From Chitinispirillaceae bacterium (GTDB taxonomy: Bacteria; Fibrobacterota; Chitinivibrionia; Chitinivibrionales; Chitinispirillaceae), in the NCBI GenBank assembly GCA_016926315.1, contig JAFGOU010000435.1, positions 1-12,135 of the forward strand: 12,135 nucleotides of DNA, written 5' to 3'. The notes below the pieces were generated by a model. The model was not told where the DNA came from, searched no databases, and was given only the letters and a program-made list of their open reading frames with translations. Of this stretch, positions 5,883 to 12,135 are shown piece after piece. Made by a program: the position numbers and the translations under genes. Position 1 is the first letter of the stretch, and each line of letters opens with the position of its first letter.

Positions 5883-8147
5883 ATGAAAGAACGCACCAGC
5901 ATGAGACACACAAAAGCATTCCGAGCCGCATACGGGTGGTTGGTCGTGCTTGCTCTCTCCGGAGTCGTTTCCTTTTCCGCCGCCGCCGGCCTTCCCGGTG
6001 AATTCGTCATCACGCAGCGGTGGCGCGAGCTCGCGTCGAACTATTCGCCCCTCTCGAACCCTGCGTTTTTGACCCAGGAGAACTACCTGACCGCCCGTCT
6101 TACGTCCTCCACCATCCTGCAGGAGTTCTTTCATCTCGATGCCGGCGTTACGCTGCCCATCGGTCTCTTCCAGTCTTTGGGTCTTTCGCTGGCAATGGAG
6201 GGACCGAACCGCATCAATGAGTGGATAAACGGGGATTCAACCGGCAGATCCCTTTCAGCGCAGACCCAGCATATTACGCTCAGCTATGCGATCAACCCGT
6301 GGAACGGGCTTTCTCTCGGAGTGAACCTTAACCTGCTGCAGCAGTCGGCGTTCGGCGAGCAGCGTATGGGCGGCGGAGCTGACCTCGGCGTCTCGTACCG
6401 GCTTCTTAAAAACCCGATCGTCGGCAACCATCTGCTGGGCCTGGCGGTCCAGAACCCGTTGACCCTGCGTCTTTCCTCCATACCCATAGACATCTACTCC
6501 CGCAATATCCGGTTAACCCTGTATTCAACCTACCTTGAGAAAATGATCGAGAGCAATTTCGACTACTGCCTCAAGGACGGAGAGACGGAATATTCCGGAA
6601 GGCTGGGGGTCGCCATTATCCAGATGTTCAGGCTCTACGCGCTCATGGGCTACTCGACCAACGGATTCGGTCACTGGGGCGCGGGGGTAACGGTCAATAT
6701 GCCGTCGATCTATCAGGGGCGCGACCTGCTCGCCGGATACCAGATCATGCAGGTCTCGACCGACAAGGTGCTGTCCAACACCTTTTACGTGCGCGCCGAA
6801 TTCGGTTCCCACCGTGAAGAGGTTTTCGCGCGTACCGACAAGCTCGACGTGGCGCCCAACGCGATCTATCTCAAGGCGCTCCAGCTCTACAAAGAGGGAA
6901 AATACTGGGAAGCGTATTTCCTGTTCTCGCAGATTTTAAACGAGTATCCCGATTTCTTCAACAACGACTGGGTGCTTTTTTACTCCGGGAGCTGCCAGGA
7001 GAAAATGGACTTTCGGACGATCAGCCTGCTGACGCATTCCGCGCTCGAGCTTGAATATCCGTTCAGCAATGCGATGATCCCGGCCCGCCTTTCCACGATG
7101 CGGATCCACTACCGCAACGGCGATTTTTCCAATGTCGAAAAGATCTTCCAGCAGCTTCAGGAGAAAACGGTCGCCGATTCCATCAAGTATTCCGCGGATT
7201 ATATCATGGGTCAGGCGCTCATGGAACGAAAGGAGACTGACAGGGCCATTGAGGTGCTTATGCGGGTCCACCCCTCCCATGCCGACTATCTTTTTGCCCA
7301 GCACTCCATTGCCGTGGCGCAGTTTACGCAGGAAAAATACGACGAGGCGATGCTGAGCCTTCAGAACTGCGTGACCGAACGGCCCAAGGAGCAGAATAAA
7401 AAAGAGGTCGTCAACCGCTCGTACCTTCTCCTCGGGTATCTGTTCTTTGAAAACCCGCTTAATGAGGAAAAGCCCCTTTCCAAGACGGTCGCCATGCTCC
7501 GCGAGATCCCGCCGCAGAGCGTATACTACGACGAAGCAACCCTTGCACTCGGATGGACCGCCATCAAGGCGCAGCAGTTTGCCGACTGCATCAAGCACGG
7601 CGAGGCGCTGCGCTCATCGAAGAACCCGCTGTTTCATTTCGAAGGGGCGCTCATTTCTGCCTACGGATATATGAACCAGCAGAAGAATACCGAGGCAAAG
7701 GAGATTCTCTCCGCCGCAACCGCGCAGATCGAAAACCTGCGTCCCGTGTCGGAAGATTCGGTTTCCATGGAACAGCAGCGGTACCTCGATACGCGGTCGA
7801 CTTACGATTTCCTGGCCAAGCGGGTCGCTGAGTGTGCCCAGAAGCAGCAGATCGGGCCGGTGCTGCAGGAAAACGCCTCCCTTCGCACCGAACAGCGCGA
7901 TATCAAAAAGAGGATCGACCAGTCGATCGCCTATTTCGACGCCTATAAAAAAGGCCTGTTCCTGACGCGCAATTACGAGACCATCAAGAGCGAAATCGCC
8001 TATATGCTTGCGGTCGTCACCCGCCGCACCGCGGCCACCGGACAGATGAAGCAGCTCGAAAAGGCCAAGGAAAAAGAGAAGGACATCGACAAGGAGATCG
8101 AAAAGCTCAAGCAGGAGATGGAAAAGATGGAGAAGAACGGGAAGTAA
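5883..8147 (+). CDS. PorV/PorQ-like outer-membrane barrel fused to periplasmic TPRs and a coiled coil
   Basis: 754 residues. Residues ~1-35 form a signal peptide (basic start, hydrophobic VVLALSGVVSF, cleavage near AAA-G). Residues ~45-308 look like an outer-membrane beta-barrel of the PorV/PorQ kind: SNPAFLT near the start, alternating amphipathic strands with Gly/aromatic turns, LGVSYRLL...LLGLAVQNPL at 168-193, and a last strand ending FYVRAEF. Residues ~327-616 hold tetratricopeptide repeats, for example AIYLKALQLYKEGKYWEAYF at 327-346, and further units near 434-467, 468-501, 549-582 and 583-616. Residues ~660-683 and 718-754 are charged coiled coil, the tail very rich in Lys/Glu. I infer a barrel in the outer membrane carrying a periplasmic TPR scaffold. 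PorV-type proteins serve type IX secretion, so a role in export or surface attachment of the two upstream proteins is plausible but unproven. Neither ATG 5883 nor in-frame ATG 5901 has a strong ribosome site; the start could be 5901. Confidence 0.8.
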   Translation: MKERTSMRHTKAFRAAYGWLVVLALSGVVSFSAAAGLPGEFVITQRWRELASNYSPLSNPAFLTQENYLTARLTSSTILQEFFHLDAGVTLPIGLFQSLGLSLAMEGPNRINEWINGDSTGRSLSAQTQHITLSYAINPWNGLSLGVNLNLLQQSAFGEQRMGGGADLGVSYRLLKNPIVGNHLLGLAVQNPLTLRLSSIPIDIYSRNIRLTLYSTYLEKMIESNFDYCLKDGETEYSGRLGVAIIQMFRLYALMGYSTNGFGHWGAGVTVNMPSIYQGRDLLAGYQIMQVSTDKVLSNTFYVRAEFGSHREEVFARTDKLDVAPNAIYLKALQLYKEGKYWEAYFLFSQILNEYPDFFNNDWVLFYSGSCQEKMDFRTISLLTHSALELEYPFSNAMIPARLSTMRIHYRNGDFSNVEKIFQQLQEKTVADSIKYSADYIMGQALMERKETDRAIEVLMRVHPSHADYLFAQHSIAVAQFTQEKYDEAMLSLQNCVTERPKEQNKKEVVNRSYLLLGYLFFENPLNEEKPLSKTVAMLREIPPQSVYYDEATLALGWTAIKAQQFADCIKHGEALRSSKNPLFHFEGALISAYGYMNQQKNTEAKEILSAATAQIENLRPVSEDSVSMEQQRYLDTRSTYDFLAKRVAECAQKQQIGPVLQENASLRTEQRDIKKRIDQSIAYFDAYKKGLFLTRNYETIKSEIAYMLAVVTRRTAATGQMKQLEKAKEKEKDIDKEIEKLKQEMEKMEKNGK

Positions 8148-8180
8148 CGGGTCTGGACGGGAATGGTCGCATTTTAGAGA

Positions 8181-8207
8181 GCCCCGCAGTAATGCGGGGC
8201 TTTTTTT
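8181..8207 (+). terminator. Intrinsic terminator of the beta-helix operon
   Basis: GCCCCGCA (8181-8188), loop GTAA, TGCGGGGC (8193-8200), then seven T. It is a strong GC stem with a T-run, 33 nt after the stop of the third gene and oriented for + strand transcripts. On the other strand the sequence after the hairpin is TCTCTAAAAT, which gives no good U-run. Confidence 0.93.
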
Positions 8208-8260
8208 ATGGGGCAGACCGTGGGCACCTGCATGGTCGCCTCACGATAGTTCCCTCACCC
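8208..8260. other. Short convergent gap without a visible - strand terminator
   Basis: The gap between the + strand terminator and the stop of the - strand GH94 gene holds no hairpin with a T-run facing the - strand. Transcripts of the phosphorylase operon may end by another mechanism or run into the antisense of the barrel-TPR gene. Confidence 0.4.
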
Positions 8261-10672
8261 TCACCCCAGCACCACCTCGATCGCCACCGTCTCCCCCTCT
8301 TTGCCCAGGGGAACGAGGTTTCCCTTCTGGAGGCGGCCGTTGACCGTCATGGAGGCAACCCCCTTGTTTTTATGGTCAGGATTTTTCACCGAAACCCTGT
8401 ACAGGCATCCCCTGAATTTTCTTTCTACGGAAAAACCTTCCCACGACGACGGAATGCAGGGGTCGATGACGAGCCCGTTATACGCGGATCTCAGCCCCAG
8501 AATGTGCTTCGTTGCCGCCTGGTAGGTCCACGACGAGGTGCCTGAGAGCCAGGAGTTGCGTCCCAGGCCGAACTGCGGATGTTCGTCGCCCAGGATGTTC
8601 TGGGCGTACACGTACGGTTCGACCTCGTATTCGTCAATGCGCTCGTTTTTTTTCGCCGGATTGATCTGGTCGTAATATTCGTACGCGTAATCGCCGTTGC
8701 CGAGAATGGTCTCGGCGATCATTACCCAGGGGTTGGTGTGGAGAAAAATGCCGCCGTTTTCCTTTGCGCCCGGAGGATAGGTGGTAATGCCGCCTTTTGA
8801 CGGGTCGAATCCGTTGAATCCGGGCGTGGAAAGTTTTATTCCTTTGGGCGTGTTGAGCATTTTCCGCACGCTGTCGAGCGCGGCCCTGCCGCGCTCCGGA
8901 GAAGCGAATCCAGCGATAACCGGCCATGACTGGCCGTTGATGTAGATCTTACCGTATTCGTTGTTATGCGATCCGAGCGGCGTGCCGTCGGCGTCGAAAT
9001 AGCGGAGGTACCACTGGCCGTCCCAGGCTTTTTCGTTGACACTCGCCTTGATTGCCGCATAGTCGGAGGTGTATTCGTCAACCAAGGCTTTTTTGTTTAG
9101 AAACGCGGCCAACTCGATCATTTCGAGGAGTGCTTTGCCGTAGAGGCAGGCGTTGAACATGGATTCGGCGCCGGCGGGCAGATTCACGCAGTCGTTCCAG
9201 TCCGCGAACCCGAGAAGCGGCAGGCCGTGAACGCCCATATTTTCGCGGGTAAAGTGCAGAGCGCGGCGAAGGTGGTCGACGACGGTGTCCTTTTCCACGG
9301 GATCTCCCCCGCGGGACTTTTCGTAGTAGGGCACGATCTCCCTGAGAAACGCGCTGTCGCCGGTATCCTTGACATACGAGGTCACCGCGAGCACGATCCA
9401 TAAATGGTCGTCGCCGTAGTATTGAGGGCGGTCGGGCCGCTCGTGCGCGTCGCCGTTTGAAGCCTCCATGCTCAGGGGATTGAACTGATGCATGGCCGAC
9501 CCGTTGCATTTCTGGGTGGAAAGCAGCTTGATAAGAAGCGCTTTCGCCTCCACGGGCAGGTGGCCGGTCACGCCCATCACGTCCTGCGAACTGTCGCGGA
9601 ATCCCAGGCCGCGCGTTCCCAGTCCGAGCTGGTAATAGGAGAGGTAGCGCGACCAGTTGAAGGTGACGAAGCACTGGCGGGGATTGTGCACGTTGATCAT
9701 GCTGTTGAACGCCGCGTCAGGAGTGCGCACCTGCATGACGGAAAGGTGGCGTTGCCAGAAATCGGCCTGTGCCGCAATCGCGCGGTCGACCTCGGCGGTG
9801 TTCCTGAAGCGTTTGATCTGCGGCATCGCCGCCTCCACGTTTTTTTCCTGGCAGAGCTGGGTGACGAGGCGGCGCTCCTCGCCGGGCGCCAGGGTGCCCA
9901 GCCGGTGCATGAGCGCGGCGATGTTGTCGCCGCGGTTTGCTTCGCTGCTGTCGAGCTCGGCGTTTTTAAGCAGGAGCGGATGTTTCCAGGTGCCGTATTC
10001 GTTGTCGCCAAGAAACCGCTTCCGGTCCGTGGCAAAGGAGGAGGCCGGCAGATTCGAGGTGAACAGGTTCACGTTCGTGTCGCGTTTCATGAACGCGTAC
10101 TGGAGCAGGATGGAGAGGCCGTTATTGTCGGTGACGCAGCGTGACTGCATGGTCTGCGGCACCCAGTCGGCGTTCGTGTACTGCTTGACCGCGTCGAAAT
10201 GGGTATATTCGAGAACCGGGATGAGATCGAGGGAAAGAGGCTTGCCCGAGATATTGGAGACCCTGATGTCCCGTATTTCCAGGTGCGCGTCGAGCGGCAC
10301 GAATATGCGGCAATCGGTCAGTACGCCGTACATTACGGTGACGATCCGGGTGTAGCCGAGACCCACGTGGCATTCGAACCGGTCGAACGGGTCGAGCGTG
10401 GGAACGAAAAACGGCGAAAAAAGGCGGTACCCGTTTCCCTCCCGGATGCGGCAGTAAAGGGTTTCCCCCTTGAACTCCGAGGACGGCATCTGCTGGATGT
10501 ACTTGGTGATCCGGTTGAGCGACGGGTCGCCTTTGCAGATAAGAGCGCCTCCGGTGTGGTCCACGAACCCGCCGAACGCGATCGTGCCGATATAATTGAT
10601 CCATTTTACCGGCGTTTTCGGACTGGTGATCACATATTCCCGCGCCGCGTCGTCGAAGTAGCCGTAGGTCAT
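8261..10672 (-). CDS. GH94 beta-glycoside phosphorylase, acceptor specificity unknown
   Basis: 803 residues from the ATG at 10672. A GH94 enzyme is a cytoplasmic inverting phosphorylase that splits a beta-glycoside with phosphate to give a sugar 1-phosphate. The N-terminus (MTYGYFDDAAREYVI, then WINYIG) is typical of the family, and the ~800-residue length fits cellobiose, chitobiose and cellobionate phosphorylases. Landmarks: GLGFRDSSQD near 355-364, the catalytic block FADWNDCVNL with the general acid at Asp494, YPPGAKENGG near 632-641 with the phosphate-site His645, and SWLSGTSSW near 707-715. Compared with cellobiose phosphorylase, the loop after the catalytic Asp is about 18 residues shorter and the Glu of GEISSYPPG is Gly. 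Donor-site Arg354 and Asp360 are kept, which suggests a glucosyl donor; the acceptor may be a longer, oxidised or otherwise different sugar. It is downstream of the cellobiose phosphorylase gene. An in-frame ATG at 10699 overlaps that gene's stop but lacks a well-placed ribosome site. Confidence 0.92.
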   Translation of the reverse strand: MTYGYFDDAAREYVITSPKTPVKWINYIGTIAFGGFVDHTGGALICKGDPSLNRITKYIQQMPSSEFKGETLYCRIREGNGYRLFSPFFVPTLDPFDRFECHVGLGYTRIVTVMYGVLTDCRIFVPLDAHLEIRDIRVSNISGKPLSLDLIPVLEYTHFDAVKQYTNADWVPQTMQSRCVTDNNGLSILLQYAFMKRDTNVNLFTSNLPASSFATDRKRFLGDNEYGTWKHPLLLKNAELDSSEANRGDNIAALMHRLGTLAPGEERRLVTQLCQEKNVEAAMPQIKRFRNTAEVDRAIAAQADFWQRHLSVMQVRTPDAAFNSMINVHNPRQCFVTFNWSRYLSYYQLGLGTRGLGFRDSSQDVMGVTGHLPVEAKALLIKLLSTQKCNGSAMHQFNPLSMEASNGDAHERPDRPQYYGDDHLWIVLAVTSYVKDTGDSAFLREIVPYYEKSRGGDPVEKDTVVDHLRRALHFTRENMGVHGLPLLGFADWNDCVNLPAGAESMFNACLYGKALLEMIELAAFLNKKALVDEYTSDYAAIKASVNEKAWDGQWYLRYFDADGTPLGSHNNEYGKIYINGQSWPVIAGFASPERGRAALDSVRKMLNTPKGIKLSTPGFNGFDPSKGGITTYPPGAKENGGIFLHTNPWVMIAETILGNGDYAYEYYDQINPAKKNERIDEYEVEPYVYAQNILGDEHPQFGLGRNSWLSGTSSWTYQAATKHILGLRSAYNGLVIDPCIPSSWEGFSVERKFRGCLYRVSVKNPDHKNKGVASMTVNGRLQKGNLVPLGKEGETVAIEVVLG

Positions 10673-10678
10673 TGAGGT

Positions 10679-10683
10679 TCCTT
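10679..10683 (-). promoter_or_regulatory. Ribosome binding site that decides the start of the second GH94 gene
   Basis: On the - strand AAGGA lies 6 nt before the ATG at 10672. The protein then begins MTYGYFDD, as GH94 enzymes usually do. The alternative ATG at 10699 adds nine residues with no family counterpart that I recall. Confidence 0.7.
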
Positions 10684-10695
10684 TATGTTTGGACG

Positions 10696-12135
10696 TCATC
10701 CCATTACCGCTTCCACCTGGTGTTCTTTCCCGTCATTCATAACCGGTACGACATTTCCGGCAACCGTAATACCGTCCACGGTCAGGCTTTTTATCCCCTT
10801 GCTGACATGCGACGGGTTTAGGACGATTATTGCAAATGTCGCACCGCGGAACTTCCGCGTTACCGTAAACCCGTCCCATTCCCGCGGAAGACAGGGATCA
10901 ATCACCAGGCCGTCGTATTCGGGCCGTATGCCGAGAAGGTACTGGGAAATCGCGACAAAGTTCCAGGCCGCGGTACCCGTAAGCCAGGAGTTCTTTGCCT
11001 CGCCGGGTCGTCCGGCCGCGTCCGTGCCCGCCACCATCTGCGAGTAGACATAAGGTTCGGTGCGGTGAAGATCGCTCTTCTCTTCGATATACGCGGGCGC
11101 GATGCGGCAATAGTAATCGAACGCCTTGTCGCCGCGGCCGATCATAGTCTCGGCGATCATGATCCACGGGTTGTTATGGCAGAAAATACCAGCGTTCTCC
11201 TTATAGCCGGGCGGGTATGAGGAGATTTCGCCAAGCTCTACATGATAGGTCCGGTAGGCCGGGTTCTGGAGCACGATCCCGTAGTTCGTCGCGAGCCGCT
11301 GCGCAACCGCATCGAGCGCTTTTTTCGCCTCGCCGGTCTCGACGCCGATCCCCGCCATGACGCAGTACCCTTGCGGTTCGATGAAGATCTGTCCTTCGGC
11401 ATTGTCGCGGCTGCCGATCTTGTTGCCGAAGAAATCATACGCGCGTAAAAACCATTCGCCGTCCCAGCCGTGCCTGAGCACCGTGGCACGCATGCGCTCC
11501 ACTGCGTCGAGCGCCCGTTCCGCCCCGGCGGCGTCCCCTTTCCTTCTGCACAGCGCCGCGTACTCCGGCCCGATGGCAACGAACATGCCGGCGATAAATA
11601 CCGACTCTGCGGTGCGTCCCGTGCGGTTGCCCGTGGTCTGGTATGATTCGTCGGGCGTTTCCGAAAAGCAGTTGAGGTTCAGGCAGTCGTTCCAGTCGGC
11701 CCGGCCGATGAGCGGCAGGCCGTGGGGACCGAGGTTGTTCGGCACATGGTCGAAGGAACGCCTGAGATGCTCGAGAAGCGTCGCCTTGTTGTCCGGGTCG
11801 TTGTCAAACGGCACCTGCTCGTCCAGAATGTCGAAATCGCCGGTCTCCTTGATATAGGCTGCAACGCCCGCGATGAGCCAGAGAGGGTCGTCGTTGAATC
11901 CGGCGCCGATATCGTTGTTGCCCCGCTTGGTCAGCGGTTGGTACTGGTGATAGGCGCTGCCGTCGGCGAACTGGGTGGAGGCGATGTCGATGATCCGCTC
12001 CCGCGCCCGCGACGGCACCTGGTGCACGAATCCGAGCAGGTCCTGGTTCGAGTCGCGGAAGCCCATGCCGCGGCCGATGCCGGTCTCGAAGTACGACGCC
12101 GAGCGCGACATGTTGAACGTCACCATGCACTGGTA
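10696..12135 (-). CDS. cepA: Cellobiose phosphorylase (GH94), 5' end beyond the window
   Basis: 479 C-terminal codons are visible; about 330 N-terminal residues lie beyond the right edge, since the family is ~810-820 residues long. The enzyme (EC 2.4.1.20) converts cellobiose and phosphate to glucose 1-phosphate and glucose in the cytoplasm. The match to Cellulomonas/Clostridium cellobiose phosphorylases, judged from memory, is close over long stretches: [74 protein letters not shown]-type [13 protein letters not shown], and [14 protein letters not shown]. Counting from these anchors, the Asp coded at 11686-11688 corresponds to the general acid Asp490 of the C. gilvus enzyme. Equivalents of Arg351, Arg362, Asp368, Trp488, Glu649, His666, Thr731 and Gly732 are all present, so the enzyme should be active and cellobiose-specific. 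It is the upstream gene of a pair with the second GH94. The apparent Met at 12126 is internal, not the start. Confidence 0.95.
   Translation of the reverse strand, partial: YQCMVTFNMSRSASYFETGIGRGMGFRDSNQDLLGFVHQVPSRARERIIDIASTQFADGSAYHQYQPLTKRGNNDIGAGFNDDPLWLIAGVAAYIKETGDFDILDEQVPFDNDPDNKATLLEHLRRSFDHVPNNLGPHGLPLIGRADWNDCLNLNCFSETPDESYQTTGNRTGRTAESVFIAGMFVAIGPEYAALCRRKGDAAGAERALDAVERMRATVLRHGWDGEWFLRAYDFFGNKIGSRDNAEGQIFIEPQGYCVMAGIGVETGEAKKALDAVAQRLATNYGIVLQNPAYRTYHVELGEISSYPPGYKENAGIFCHNNPWIMIAETMIGRGDKAFDYYCRIAPAYIEEKSDLHRTEPYVYSQMVAGTDAAGRPGEAKNSWLTGTAAWNFVAISQYLLGIRPEYDGLVIDPCLPREWDGFTVTRKFRGATFAIIVLNPSHVSKGIKSLTVDGITVAGNVVPVMNDGKEHQVEAVMG

Noticed and set aside
6936..7598. 220-codon open frame on the - strand inside the barrel-TPR gene
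   Set aside because: The + frame shows clear TPR periodicity over the same stretch; the antisense translation has no recognisable domain.
9488..10144. 218-codon open frame on the + strand opposite the second GH94 gene
   Set aside because: It is antisense to conserved GH94 motifs and its product has the Arg/Val/Gly bias of a shadow frame.
12124..12126. ATG at 12126 as the start of the cellobiose phosphorylase gene
   Set aside because: The frame stays open to the edge (Tyr-Gln-Cys before the Met), and this Met falls inside the conserved [12 protein letters not shown] motif about 340 residues into the family.

Overview
The window looks like a chromosomal piece of a Gram-negative, polysaccharide-using bacterium of the Fibrobacterota / Chitinispirillia type or another FCB-group lineage. 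The clues are a very large secreted protein with a FlgD-Ig-like C-terminal domain, an outer-membrane barrel of the PorV/PorQ type, and GH94 disaccharide phosphorylases. This placement is an inference from domain content; there is no rRNA or marker gene here.

Layout. Positions 1-392 hold no gene I can support. They contain a nested inverted/direct repeat (28-96), a degenerate copy of what looks like a dispersed intergenic repeat (119-147), and the leader of the first operon. Positions 393-8147 (+ strand) hold three genes in one apparent transcription unit. The first is a ~1535-residue modular secreted beta-helix protein. The second, overlapping it by ATGA, is a 276-residue secreted beta-helix protein. 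The third is a 754-residue fusion of a PorV-like barrel, TPRs and a coiled coil. A clear intrinsic terminator (8181-8207) closes the unit. Positions 8261-12135 (- strand) hold two GH94 glycoside phosphorylase genes converging on that operon: the 5'-truncated cellobiose phosphorylase is promoter-proximal, and a second GH94 with a visibly different acceptor pocket follows it.

How the parts may work together. The + strand operon builds cell-surface or secreted beta-helix proteins plus an outer-membrane/periplasmic protein that could serve their export, anchoring or assembly. The - strand operon is cytoplasmic and splits beta-linked gluco-disaccharides with phosphate, conserving energy as glucose 1-phosphate. 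Together they fit a plant-polysaccharide-degrading lifestyle, but no transporter, regulator or endoglucanase lies in the window to tie the two halves together directly.

The points most worth following are the barrel-TPR fusion encoded with two beta-helix proteins, the duplicated ~230-residue module in the giant protein, and the second GH94 enzyme. In that enzyme the three acceptor-site positions I recall from engineered cellobiose phosphorylases with opened acceptor sites all differ naturally.
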